Positions 51,262 to 63,724 of a stretch of 64,000 nt of DNA are shown here, one piece after another. Under the pieces are notes generated by a model. The model was not told the origin of the DNA. It worked only from the letters and a program-made list of their open reading frames with translations, and made no database searches. Location of the stretch: the NCBI GenBank assembly GCA_034509495.1, contig CM067504.1, forward strand, positions 6,665,256 through 6,729,255, read 5' to 3'. The translations under genes and the position numbers were made by a program. Within the stretch, counting starts at the first letter, position 1, and every line of letters starts with the position of its first letter. Source of the DNA: Acestrorhynchus altus (lineage: Eukaryota; Chordata; Actinopteri; Characiformes; Acestrorhynchidae).

Positions 51262-51361
<100 letters not shown>

Positions 51362-51445
51362 ATTCTCCACGCTCCAGTGAGACTTGGCTCTATGCAGTAT
51401 GCTGCTGTCTATGAACAGTGAACCCCCTCATACTCTCCATACCAG

Positions 51446-51451
51446 AGAGAT

Positions 51452-51497
<46 letters not shown>
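51446..51497 (+). repeat. (GA)n microsatellite
   Basis: About 20 uninterrupted GA units after an imperfect start. Confidence 0.95.
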
Positions 51498-51498
<1 letters not shown>

Positions 51499-51849
51499 AT
51501 CAGTACCTCAGAGATTTTCATTTAAGTCTTTCAATTCCTGCAGTAAGCATTCAGAAATTATGCATTATTTTTTAAATGAAGGGAGAGGAATGGAAACCTG
51601 GACCTACTGACCATGTATGGGTTTAAGACCTACATTAACATTCCCACTTCACAGCTCCACCCACTCTCTTAAAGTTCTTTCTCCACACTCTCAACCTACA
51701 TAGAACAGCATCTGCAGGCAAAAACATTCATAAGCATTCAGTTCCTCTCGTGCAACAGATCAGCATAATAATGCATCCTTACACATGATATACTAATATG
51801 CTTATATGCTTGAAGGTCAATTCCCAGTCTCAGTACCCTGCAGGTCCAA

Positions 51850-52251
51850 TGGTTTGAGGACACCCATCACACCCATTGCTGACACGGATCTGTAAATGCA
51901 CACTCAGCTTGTCCAGTCCCTGTAGAGAAGTACTGCCAAAAGAACAGGCCTCTCTGGAGCAGACAGGAACATATAAACGAGACATGGCCTGGACATGGGT
52001 ATAAAGCTCCCCAACATTGAGCTGTGGAGCAGGAGAACTGCTTTTGGGATGAGCTGAGGAGTAAGGGATGAGGTATGGTGGCGATCATCCTGCATCCTGA
52101 CTTCACTACCCCTTTTTGTCACTGAATGCAGTCAAATTCTCACAGCAATGCCCCAAATGTATTAGTAAGCCTTCTTTGGATAACAGAGAAGTTACAGTTA
52201 GGAAGAAACAATGGATGAGAAGGTGTTTCAATACTTTTGTCCGAACAGTAT
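51850..52251 (-). mobile_element. Family B DNA transposon, minus strand
   Basis: It carries the family B blocks in reverse: AAGTACTGCCAAAAGAACAG (51928), TTGAGCTGTGGAGCAGGAGA (52017) and terminal AATACTTTTGTCCGAACAGT (52230). Middle diverged. No coding capacity. Confidence 0.6.
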
Positions 52252-52736
52252 AACATACTTAAAGACAGAGAGTGAAACACAGAGTGAACAGTATACTGTG
52301 TATGATACACTATGCATCACTCCTGTAGATATAGGCCTACTGTGGGTCATATATAGAAAAATCCATGAATTTTCATATGAAACACTGAATTGGGCAGGTA
52401 GCTGAATCTGGGGCAGGTAGCAGAATCTGAGCCACGGGACCTGAAATGCAGTACTCATCCTCTGTCTGTGTGTGGTGTGTATCTAATAATGCCTGTTTGG
52501 GAAGTCAGAAAGTGGGCATGGTCAAAGCACTACCATCTTCAGCATTTCACTTCATCTCCATTTCACCTGTAGAATTAGGTGGAGAAATTAAGGGACTACA
52601 CCCACATCCCTCCAGCACCCAGTCCAGGTAGAATCCATGCTATCCATAGATTCCCTGACCAAGCAGTTCTACAGCGCTGCTGCAAAGGAACAAACACACA
52701 GCACAAACGCATGACTGTGAGGCTGAATAGCGGCAC

Positions 52737-52751
52737 TGTGTGTGTGTATGT

Positions 52752-52806
<55 letters not shown>
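52737..52806 (+). repeat. (TG)n microsatellite
   Basis: About 33 TG units, with TATG interruptions at the left end. Confidence 0.95.
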
Positions 52807-55494
52807 AGCTATACTGCTGCATTATTTCCCAGCTGGGGAAATTTTCCCCGAGTGTTTGACCTTGGCTAAAATATTCCTCCTTTTTAACATTACTGGATGT
52901 TTTTTAGTTTATTGGAGTGTTTTTTTTCCTCCATATCCCCTAAACCTCCAGCTTATCCACTGAACTGTGTTTTCCAAATGAACCTTCTGCCCTTCAGTTT
53001 CTCAAGAATTCAAATTGTGACCTTTGCCTTTCTATCCCTACATGCTCTTGCCTGTCTTGTGAGTTCAGAAGGAGGTCCCTGTAGCTGCTCTGAAGGCCAC
53101 TCTGTACAGAGACCCTCAGGGAAGGAAGGGCACAGCTATCTGAGGATTGCTCCTTACACTGTAGGCCCCAAGGCCTTTCAGCTTTCAAACTGAAAGGAGG
53201 TTTGGCATTCTTCTGGAAGCTGTTCTAGTCTTAGTGGTTACCTCCAGCAAAGCACTGAAGCAAAAAAGTAACACTAAGCCAAGTAACACTTTTTATTTTC
53301 TGCTCATTTTGAATGCTTGAGGGCTTTCAGGCTGGGTTCCCAGACCCAGATTACACTTAAGCCTACACTGAAAATACATTTCAATGGTAAATCACCACTG
53401 GCAGGGCGATGCACTTCAACAGTGGTCCATGTCAGTTAAACCAACCCATACTGTTTTACAGAATTCCGTGAATCCATTACCACAGGAGAATGAAAATAAC
53501 CTTCAATATGTAAAATATATAACCTTCGAATCAAAAATAATGAATAACACACAATCAGTTGTATTGTTCATTGTCTGATTAAACATCCACAGTGCAGGCT
53601 AGAGGTGAAAGGCAAATTAAGAATATGAGATTGGAAGTGTGGGTTTCAAAGGTACTTTGTCTATTAAATAAAGCTACTCATTACTGGGTTACAAATCTGT
53701 TCCTCTCCAGAAAGGCTGCTTAGTGTGAAACATGCCTCACTGCAAACAACTTTTGGAAAACCCAAAAATGTGTTACAGAGACTCTTGAAGCTAGAAAATG
53801 TTTGGTGGAGGTCATTGCTGCTAAAGGGGAATCTGCCAAATTCAAGAGCTCACTTACTTTTTCTAGCCTGCACTTTGAATGTTTACTACATATGATCAAT
53901 AAAAGACATACAATACAACAGCTCAAGTGTTCATTGTTTTAGACAGATTGTGCAGGTGTGGAATTGGAACTTTGGAAACAATCAGATCCGATTTTATTAG
54001 TAACAGATGCAGAAGTCGAAGTCTTTCCAAAAGGTTAACTCTTTATTTTTCTCTCACTTTTTTTGCAACCAATCCTAGATTTAATAATAGCTTTGACATT
54101 TAAAATGAAAAACTCAAACGCTGCTTTCAAGATTTACGTTTTTCTGCTCTGCTGGAGATAAACACCTCACAATAACTGGTTTATGGGTACTGGTGGCTCA
54201 GAATGAATTGCCAGTTGTAATTTGTTAATCACAAACAGGTGCTCCAGAGAAATCTTCCAGAGTTTCCATTTTAACATTCAAAAACCCAACTGCTAAAGTC
54301 TGGCTTTTTGTCTGCAGAGGGCAGCTGTATGATTTGCTTTGAGCTCCTGGCTGGGATGTGTTCCATTACAACCAGTGCAAATCTATTTGGTTAAGTGTTT
54401 GAAATGTGTACTCAATTGAGAGCAGCTGGAAGCAGTAGAGGTACATAACAAGAGCAGAGAGCCAAATGTGTGTGTCGTCATCGGTGAACTTCAAGATAAT
54501 TCAGCCATTAAGGACAGTCATTTACAAGATTTACACACTGAATATGATTTGCCAGCATCCTGTAAAGCAGCTCAAACTCAAGTTAGAGAATTACTAACAT
54601 GAAACTGGAGTGTTACAATGCCGAAGAATCAACAATCATGAAAACTAGAAACATATTCAGGCATATTCTCACAAAAGCTCTCATTCCATAGAGGACCTTG
54701 CGAGGCATCACGCTCTGGGCAACTGGTTTCTTAATGCTCCTAGGTTTAGATGTAAAGAATAAACATTTATCTGGTGGCAGACGTGATGTTCTTCGCTAAT
54801 TTTCTAAAATACAGTATGACTCTATAGAGAACTATCCATTGAGAAGTTCCTTAGAGACGCTCTTCACACCTTCTGGCACACTACCTTTGAGAGTAGAAGA
54901 GCAGGTCATGCTGGGACAGCATTCAGCCTTAAAGCTTCAGGATATAATCACTCAAAGCTCCCTTAAAACCTGGCCTCTGTGTTCCTGTGATAAATAATAA
55001 AGAGCAGACTGCAAAAACATTATGTGTGTTTGGTAAACTTATTAAAGAAGATTGACTCATCTAAATGTCTTAGTTTAGCTTAACCAACAACCCCTCTGTT
55101 CTGAAAACACAATGTTACATTAACACAATTACAGCCAACATAAGTCATGAGCCTGAACTTATGGCAATTCAAAGCAATGTTTCTTTTAGTTCTAATTTGT
55201 CATGTTTTTCTAATTTCAGGACAATCAGAGACAAATCCAACATTAACTGTTTGGATATATGAAGAACATCTGAGAGATGTTTGGATGTTAGATCTGTTTT
55301 GACTCCACTGTAGAAAAATAAAAACAACATCTTTAAAGACCCTAAGGTCTTCAGGCAGGTTTGAACAGGAGACAGATAAGAGTGCAGCATTTGTGCTGGA
55401 CACCAGTTCATCAGGCCCACTCAGATTAAACCAGTTATGTTCCAGTGTATTCTTTAACTCCTATCAGAGCTCCAAACTGAAACTAATATGAATA

Positions 55495-55735
55495 AAACTG
55501 AAGTGAGGTGGCTTCCAGGTGGGTTGATGCATGTGTTGTTATTGGGACCCTGCTGAGCTTCCCAAATGGGGCCATCTTTGCACACCCTAACATAGTTCCC
55601 ACTTAGGACCCATTGTACAACTGTCAACCCAGATGGGGCCCATGAACCTCCTGGTCTCATCAGGGACTCTGGTGGGCATCAATATGTGGGGCCAACATGG
55701 TTTCCAGTTGGGCTACCCACATGGATATGTTATTT
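55495..55735 (-). repeat. GGGCCCATGTGG-type degenerate minisatellite
   Basis: Irregular repeats of GGCC/TGGG-rich units (ATGGGGCCATCTTTGC, AGATGGGGCCCATGAAC, TGTGGGGCCAACATGG). It resembles a degenerate fish minisatellite. No gene. Confidence 0.4.
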
Positions 55736-56394
55736 TGGGAGCGATAACCCTGGATTATTATTTTTTATGAGTAAATATTTATTTATTACCCTTTTTTGAT
55801 TGTTTATTTTGTTGTAGTTTTATGCATATACTCATGGGATTTCAACCAAAAACACGTGAACCAAAGGAGCTAAACAAAGGTGAGCTTTTAGCAATGAACA
55901 TCAACATTTAGAAAAACAGTCACACAATCTACATCTCTGTCAGATCTAACAAGGCCATCTACTCAACCCCAGTCTGACTCTGTTACAACCAGTGGACTTC
56001 TGGAAAATGCAGAAGAAGATGAAGTACTTGAGAAAGAGAAAGGTTTCAAAGAGCTTAAAATTTAATTCAACAGCCTATGACAGCATATCCAGAACTATCC
56101 TTCACCAAATTCACCTCCCAATCCTTGTTTATTAAAAAAAAAGACAGGAAGTGTCAAAGACACTGATAATGACAGCTTGTGCCAAGTTCATACAATAATT
56201 GCAGAAAATGTCAAAGTATTGACAACGTGATATGGTCAACGAGTCCACTCTTCCTTATATCTGTAGTTTTAAGTTGATTGACTCCCAAAGCCATCCATAT
56301 CGATATGGCACAGGAAGAAAAGGCCACCGATCAGGTCTACTGGAAGGCAGAGATACTTATATCAAAATGTTAACCCAAGGTGAGTTTTGCATAG

Positions 56395-57025
56395 CTGGTC
56401 TGCATATCAGAGGGAGGCAGGTGGAAAGGTGAAGATGCAAGGAGTAGAGGTCGTAAAGGTGGATGACTTAAAATATCTTGGGTCAACCATCCAGAGCAAT
56501 GGACAGTGCAGAAAAGAGGTGAAGTAGAGGGTGGAGGCAGGATGGAGAGGGTGGAGACGGGTGTCAGGGCTGATGTGCGACAGAAGGATAGCAGCAAGAG
56601 TGAAAGGGAAGGTTTACAAGACAGTAGTGAGACCTGCTAACACGTCTAGTTTAGAGACTGTGGCTCTGTCTAAAAGGTGGCAGAGATGAAGATGTTGAGA
56701 TTTTCTTGGGGAGTGATGAGGATGGACAAGATTAGAAATCAGCAGATCAGAGGGACAGTGAAGGTGGAGCAGTTTGGAGGTAAAGCCAGAGAGGCCAGGT
56801 TGAGATGGTTTGGACATGTGTTGAGGAGGAATAGGGGATATATCGGACAAAGAATGTTGGAGATGGAGCTGCCGGGCAGAAGGAGAAGAGGAAGACCTCA
56901 GAAGGTTTATGGATGTAGTGAAGGTGGACATGGAGATGGTTGGTGTAACAGTAGAGGAGGCAGGGGATAGGGTAAGATGGAGGCAGATGATCTGCTGTGG
57001 TGACCCCTAAAGGGGCCGCCTAAAG
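56395..57025 (+). mobile_element. RTE-type LINE 3' end, 5' truncated
   Basis: Plus frames read VDDLKYLGSTIQSNGQC and EARLRWFGHVLRRNRGY, the conserved C-terminal part of RTE/BovB-like reverse transcriptase ORFs, with frameshifts and stops between them. It ends with GGTGACCCCTAAAGGGGCCG and an A-rich tail with a TAAT-type simple repeat (57026-57065). A second copy in opposite orientation is at 25186-25412. Confidence 0.85.
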
Positions 57026-57204
57026 AAGAATAATAATTAATTATTATTATTATTATTATTATTTAGACTAATATAAGCAATATTTATGGATCTCCAAATA
57101 ATTAAGTTGTGTCTCTCAGTATAGCGTTGGGTTTAACGCAACATGCCAGACATGGAGTTATAGAGGTTCCTTATGGTGTCCTGTGTCCATGCAGCTTGAA
57201 TATT

Positions 57205-57536
57205 CCCATTGCAGTGGATAGCACTGTTGCCTCACAGCAAGAAGGACCTGGGTTCGATCCCCGGGTTGGGCGACCTGGGAAGTTTCTGTGTGGAGATTGC
57301 ATGTTCTCCCCGTGTTCGTGTGGGTTTCCTCCGGGTACTCCGGTTTCCCCCAAAGACATGCATGATAGGTGAATTGGTGACTCTAAAGTGGCCCTTAATG
57401 TGTGTGTGCCTTACGATGGATTCGTGCCCTGTCTAGGGTTATTTCCCCGCCCTTGCGCTCAGAGTTGCCGGCTGGGCTCCGGCTCACCCGTGACCCTATT
57501 CAGGAATAAGCGGTTCAGAAAATGGATGGATGGAAG
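57205..57536 (+). mobile_element. V-SINE, nearly full length
   Basis: tRNA-derived head with box A (AGTGGATAGCA, 57214) and box B (GGGTTCGATCCCC, 57250), then the conserved core (CATGTTCTCCCCGTGTTCGT) and tail TATTCAGGAATAAGCGGTTC with (ATGG)n end near 57533. It is the best reference copy for the others in this window. Confidence 0.9.
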
Positions 57537-58982
57537 TTCCTGTAGATTTTGCGAGGGAGAGTGAGAATGAGAGGGAGAGTGTAAATAGTGCATCCAATAT
57601 CATCCCACATATTTTCAATCAGGCAGAGGTTTGGTGATGTGACTGGTAAGGCAAGTTCTTGAGATAGGAGCAGTATGTAGATGGGCGTTTCGGAAAAGGT
57701 AGGACCTCGTGAACATAATTTTGGGCTGTCAAAGTGACTGTAATGAGGCCCAAATGTGAACTGGCATTGTATGAAATTGCACCTCACACCATGCCACCAG
57801 GCCTTCGGGATGTGTGATAACAAATCATTAATCATGGAGCTGACCACGGTGAGCTTCAACCAATGTAGCCACTCTATGCTGAGCTCTTGCAATAACATCT
57901 GTCTCATCTCTCAGCAAAACTGTTTGACTGGATGTTTATTTCTTTATTACATGACTGTGAGTAACTCTGGACTGGCAACATCAGGCTGGGATTTTTATGT
58001 CGACCAGTTGGTGGCAACCGGCCCCTTCACTTTCTCACTGACCCATATTGGTTCTCCTGATGACCAGTCCATGGGTTGTGCTGAAATTCCAACATTCAAA
58101 ATCACTGAGATCACATGTTCCACACTGTGAAGGTTAATGTAAACATTACATGAAGCTGTTGGCCCATATCTGCATGACTTAATGAACTGCACTGCTGCCA
58201 TATGATTGGATGATTTATGATTTTTGGGAATATATTAATACGTTGGGAATATATATATATAAAAGTTATTACATGCTAATTTATTTATTTTCTTTTTCGA
58301 CATTATTGTCAGGTTTTGTCGAGACACAAGACAGGATTGTTACAGAACAGCTTTCTCAGCTAATTTAGACAAACCAGTGCCACATAGGCAACCATACATG
58401 TTTTCCTTTACCATGAATTGCTATTTACTTTCTAAAAATGTCCCACAGCCTGTTTCAGAGACCACAGAATGTGCTGTGTGGCGTGTCACCACAACAATGT
58501 CCCTTATATCATTTGGGACAAGAGCACTAAAGCAAGAAAACCCAAGCCTACCAAAGTGTAGGCAGTGTAGCCAGCTCAGTAGCTCTGCCCTGATCCCCGG
58601 CTGTGGTAATGACACAGCACATGGATGGATTAGTCTCACTGTGCAGGGTTAGAGCAAGGACAGAGGAAACTCACTGACTGCTGCGTTGCTGTTGTGCCAA
58701 AGCCAGTCTTCTGTGGGAAAGACAAGGTTGCACACTCAAGGCAAGATTTGTGAAAGCAAGTGACAAAAGTAATTTTACTTGCGTGAGTAGCTCACAATTT
58801 TAGGGCTGAAATTGCTAAGATGTTCTGACTTGGCCATGTTGGCGATTGTTTTAATTGTCCTCCACTTTTAAATTGTTTTCCAGGCAGAAGAACAAATGTC
58901 TCAGCTTTAAAAATGACAACGTCCTCCAAAGTCCTCTCTAATGATCGTCTAATAATTTGCAGCTGAGATGCTGTGGTTGGTG

Positions 58983-59180
58983 TGGCGCAACAGATAACAC
59001 CACCAGCGAGCCACCACACGATGTGGGAGACTGTGGTTTAATTCCCTGTCTGGACAACGATGCTGTGCCACACGAATAAGAGTCCTTGGGCAAGACTCCT
59101 AACACAACTTTGACCCTCCTCTGTAATGTGAGTAACCTTGGAAGTCGCTCTGGATAAGGGAGTCTGCTAAATGCTGCACC
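58983..59180 (+). mobile_element. tRNA-derived SINE with LINE-type tail
   Basis: The head has box B-like GTGGTTTAATTCCC, the body has CCTTGGGCAAGACTCCTAAC, and the tail GAAGTCGCTCTGGATAAGGG followed by AGTCTGCTAAATGC. This is the widespread 3' tail shared with L2-like LINEs in fish. A V-SINE begins about 75 bp further on. Confidence 0.8.
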
Positions 59181-59256
59181 TGATTCTAATTTTAAGTAGT
59201 AATAAATATGGGGGCAATTACAAAGGATGTTTTATTCATTTCTTCAGTTTTCCTGA

Positions 59257-59545
59257 ATAGGGCGGCACAGTGGCGCAGTGGATAGTGGGGCGACCTGGGA
59301 AATTTCTGTGCGGCGTTTGCATGTTCTCCCCGTGTTCGCGTGGGTTTCCTCGGGGTACTCTGGTTTCCCCCACAGTCCAAAGACATGTGTGGTAGGTGAA
59401 TTTGTGACTCTAAAGTGGCCCATAGTGTGTGTGTGTGTGTGTGTGTGTGAGTCCTACGATGGAGTAGCACCCTATCTAGGGTTGTTTCCTGCCCTTGTGC
59501 TCAGAGTTGCCGACCAACCACCAGCTTCCCTGTGACCCAATATAA
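59257..59545 (+). mobile_element. V-SINE with box B deleted
   Basis: It starts GGGCGGCACAGTGGCGCAGT (head) but jumps from GTGGATAG straight to TGGGGCGACCTGGGAAATTT. The roughly 45-nt stretch that holds box B in the copy at 57205 is therefore gone. Core and TG-rich 3' region remain, including a (GT)13 tract near 59426-59449; the 3' tail is diverged. Confidence 0.85.
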
Positions 59546-59794
59546 TTAAAATGAAGATAAAATGTCCATGTCATGGGGTGTCCTAACCCCATGACTATGC
59601 ATACAAACTGAATTATGTAAAAACATACTGGTTGTGCACAGATGGAATGTTGATTTTGCTTAATTGGTCAGCACAGCGAGGCTGTCGCATGTAATCTGCA
59701 TAGAGTTGAAGCCAGCTGAACTTCTCTTACTGTGCAAATTCCTGTGCAATGGACACATACCTTAAGAGATCTATTTTCACCCCCACCTGGGTCA

Positions 59795-60090
59795 ATGAGC
59801 TACAGGTGGTGTAGCTGTGTAAGCATTGGGCTCATTATCAGAAGAAAGCAGGTTTAATCCCCAGTAAAGTCTCAGCCATTCATGGCCAGGAGTCTGAGAG
59901 AGCACAATAGTCCTTGCTCTCTGTGGGTGGTTAGAAGGTCCAATACTCTTCCCCAACACACTGCACAGTGCTAATCAGCAGGGGTGTCTGTGAGCTGATG
60001 TAAAAGAACAACAGACCTGTGTTCTCCTCCAAGCATGTTCAGCTGTACAGTGACACTGCATTAGTGGTAGTTCAAAAAGATGAGGTGGTT
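59795..60090 (+). mobile_element. SINE, family shared with 34915-35185
   Basis: Head with GGTGGTGTAGCTGTGTAAGC and box-B-like CAGGTTTAATCCCCAG, then GAGAGAGCACAATAGTCCTT and CTCTGTGGGTGGTTAGAAGG. The same body, diverged, is at 34915-35185 and ends there in a GATG-rich tail; here the end is near TTCAAAAAGATGAGGTGG (60071). Confidence 0.7.
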
Positions 60091-60580
60091 CCCTTTACTG
60101 GCGCTGACAGCTGTATTCCTGTAAGTACCCCGTAAGTAAGTGTCATCTGGCTGTTCAGTCTTCTCATGTGCATAGTCCAGATGGTCAGACCAAAAAATGC
60201 TACAGTAATATCTCCAGCTTATTTGAAAATCAAGAGTTCGGTCTTCAGACCATGCTCACAATGTCAGTCACCATTTGGTCTGTGTAGAGTTCAGTTCCAT
60301 GCTCATATTCTGTGTTCACTGGGTGAAGGTAAAAAATGGCTGGTTTTATTAATCCAGGCTCTCATCAGCTCCACCTCTTAGTGATAGATCAGTGGTCAGA
60401 CTTTGAGAGGAGCAGGATGGTCATCTTGACAAATTGCCTGTCACCTAGGCTATACTGACCAAGCCACTGTCACTGTCTTTTGTAGTGAATGACACTGGTG
60501 CCTGGGTCTATTTGGGATCTGACGACAGTTGGGTTTGAGGAACCTGTTTAATAAGAAACTTGTCCTTTATCCTTTCACTA

Positions 60581-60581
60581 T

Positions 60582-60612
<31 letters not shown>

Positions 60613-60628
60613 TGAGAGAGAGAGAGAT
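60581..60628 (+). repeat. (GA)n microsatellite
   Basis: Interrupted GA run (AAAGAGT in the middle). Confidence 0.9.
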
Positions 60629-61381
60629 TTTGTATTCCTTCTGGCACATGCTAGGTTTCAGTGGCACTGGCAGCTGTAATCCTTCCTTCCACCATGCCTA
60701 GTATTTTTTAAGAACCCCCCCCATACGCTCCGCTCGAACGACAAATGGTGGGGACACCTACGCTAAGCTTTATCCTCCCAACATAGGCAGCATCAGATTT
60801 TCTACTTTCATAAGTCCATCATAGTTATTTAAACTGAATTCACCTTTGTTTCACTCAAATGTATTGAGACTATATTTAGTACCGTCACCTGATCAGTTTC
60901 TGAGAATTCTGAGGGAAAAGATTTTAATTTCCAACAAGTGGTTGGAAAACAAAGTATAAAAGGGGTCTTTGGAATGACCAATGCACATTCAAAAATGTGT
61001 GAATGACTTTTACTTAAACATAAAAATACACTTTAAAATTGCATTTTTACAATGTTTAATTCATTTAACTACTTCAATTCCACAAGATCCTAAAGGTAGC
61101 CTGCAGAAATATGAAAGGCAGTCTGTCTACGTCATGACGCAGCCTGAAAGGCCACATTTCCACTGGATCAGGAAACAAAACAATCACGCAGTTTAACAAG
61201 TCATCTCTTTTAACTACAGTTAGATGCATGCAAACACCACTGCTGAATGACTTTCCTGTCCCTCCCCAGCCTTGCCTGCCCGGACACGGGGTCCTCAGCC
61301 TCTTCCAGTCCCACATTAATCCAGCCTTGTTAATCAGTATATAGCACTGATGATAGAAGTAAAAACCTACTGAACTTTTAA

Positions 61382-61568
61382 CCCTTGTGTTCTTATTATT
61401 TGTATAGACCCCACGTCTTAACGTCAAAAAAGGACCTGCCTTAACTAAACCCCAAAAATAAAATAGCTTAATTGAGTTTTAAAAGCTCAGGTAGATTAGG
61501 ATTTGATTCAGCCCCCTGAACAGCTTTCACAACTGCAGCAGAGACTCGCAATTACCATGGGTAATGGT

Positions 61569-61605
<37 letters not shown>

Positions 61606-61786
61606 GTGTGTGACTTTGTGCTTTAATGGACACATATACAACTGTTATTTTTCACTTTTCCCAATCTTGGAGACAGTTTAGGAAAACTAATCAAATTTCA
61701 TGTTGAAAAAGATAATTTTTTCAGGGATTTCCTCTGCATGTAAATGTGGTGTTGGATCATTTGTGACCCTTAAGAAAATGCAAGGG
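61382..61786. mobile_element. Possible second piggyBac-like MITE
   Basis: Left end CCCTTGTGTTCTTA after TTAA (61378-61381); right end AAGAAAATGCAAGGG (inverse CCCTTGCATTTTCTT) ending 61786 followed by TTAC, one base off TTAA. It resembles the cleaner element at 12636 only in its ends. Contains a (GT)n tract at 61573-61602. Confidence 0.4.
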
Positions 61787-62829
61787 TTACTGGAAGTCAA
61801 AGGAAGACACATTTTCAGCATTTCTGCTGATTTCATGACATTTTGACACAGCATAAAGAACAAGTGACAGATTTAAATAATGAGCAAAAAGGCAACAAAT
61901 GGAGGAACCTTTTTTTGAGTGATGAGAATATTTACCATGTAGTTCATTGTCCCCGTCAACTTTTTCGTCAAACAATTTCCACAGGTTTTGTTTTCTAATG
62001 TGAAATTGAAGGCATTTGGTAGAACCTGTGCCTACTTAGTCCAACGTCTCACTCACAGCAGAAAGTATAGAGTCATCATTTAGACACATAATCATTACTT
62101 ATGCCTTCTGGCTCCTCCTGAGCGCAAAAATGCCGCATACCTGCAAAACCCCTGGTAAAACTGTGTTTTTTTTAGCTCTCATATTTGAAAGCTCTCATTG
62201 TACAAGATGGATCTGACTCCAGGAGGGAGAGGGATGAGGGGGGAGAGAGAGAGAGCAAAGTCAGCACTGAGACACGGCAGTCAGTGCTCAGAAACAGAAG
62301 AATAATGCGCCGCAGAGTAATAGCTGTAATGGGTAAATTGTTAGTTTGCTCAAACGCCTCAGTGTAACAGAGTCTAACATATACACCCACCCACCCGGAG
62401 CAAGAGCAGCTCCAGGCTAATTATATTGAGCTCCACCCTGAGCAGTCTCCACATGAGAAATGTTCCTCTGTGATGCTGGCAGATCCAATTCAGTCTGCTC
62501 TGCTGAACAGGAAGACAACAGCAACCTACACGTGTCTTAATCTGTCAGTAATGCATCGATCACGGGAAAAGACAGGCCATTAATGATCCCTGCATTGACC
62601 TTCACCTTTATTCTGCCACTCCTTTATTAGCTTACTTTCCTATTGAAATGTTAGTCTGAAGAAAAGCAGCGAATAGGAAATAATAGCAGAGCAAACACAA
62701 CATGGGTGCGAGGCCTAAGCGGCATCCCTCCCTTATCCTTACAGTAATAAGACGAATGGACAGCAGAACGGGAGTGGTCCTGGTTAAGTATGTCAAATGA
62801 TGTTCATAAGTATATCGTCAACCAATGTA

Positions 62830-63720
62830 CACTATATGGACAAAAGTATTGGAACACCTGCAAATATTTAAAGTGTCTGTCCAATGCAAATATTTAAGGT
62901 GTCTGTCCAACTGAAGGTCTTCATCTTCTCAAAATGATGTGTAAACCAACTGGACAATTGGTTTCAAAGCCTCTTTAAGCTATCTGGAATCTTCTAGAGA
63001 TAGATATGCTATGCACCATTTCCTTACTCATAGACATCGCCTACTGGATGGTATAAATCAATCTACACTCTATGGACAAAAGTACTGGGACACTGTTTAA
63101 ACAGTTTTTCCATGCAGTGAAAATCATCTATAAATGAACATGGACAGATTATTTTTGAAGCCCCTTAATGTATATTTAATCTTTGCAAGGTGGAGGTGTT
63201 ACGCACCATTTCAGTCCTCACACACATCGCCTACTATGGTGGTATAAAAGAATCAAGAAACCAAAGCATCGGGACACCTGCGTATTCATGATTTTTTCTA
63301 AAATCAACAATATTAAAAAGTTTATCCTGCTTTTGTTGGATAAACTGTCTCTTCTGTCCATTGTTGCCCACACTGGGAATTGAACCCAGTTGTGCCCACT
63401 GGCGCCACACCAACCCTTGAAAATTCAACAATTGAAAATCCACTCCATCGCATCCCAAATGTATTGGATGGACCACCATCATTCTAGAGAACACAGTTCC
63501 TCTGCTCCACAGCTCAACGCTGGTAGGTTTTATACCCCTCTGGTCGACACCTGTCATTAGCTTTGGTGCCAATATGTTCATGGTTTATCTTCTCCAGAGA
63601 GTCCTAATTTATTGGCAGTACTTCTCTACGGGGACCTGACTAGTTGTGTATCTTCAATGGATGCAACTTAAAGTAGCTGAATGAATTAATCAGAAGGGGG
63701 TCCACAATCATTTGGATTTA
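62830..63720 (+). mobile_element. Family B DNA transposon, composite copy
   Basis: The left end ACTATATGGACAAAAGTATT after TA (62828) is repeated, diverged, near 63066 and 63258, so partial copies are stacked. The body (CATTCTAGAGAACACAGTTC, 63480) and right end (TCATTTGGATTTACAGTG, 63708) follow. A tRNA-like SINE piece (minus-strand GGGTTCAATTCCC near 63375) interrupts it. Confidence 0.6.
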
Positions 63721-63724
63721 CAGT

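Noticed and set aside
53720..53926. Minus-strand frame with hydrophobic start, tested as chst13 exon 1
   Set aside because: Lacks the basic tail and anchor layout of the family and has no convincing phase-1 donor.
62185..62367. Plus-strand frame with MRRRVIAVMGKLLV, resembling a type II anchor start
   Set aside because: Wrong strand for chst13 and no splice partner.
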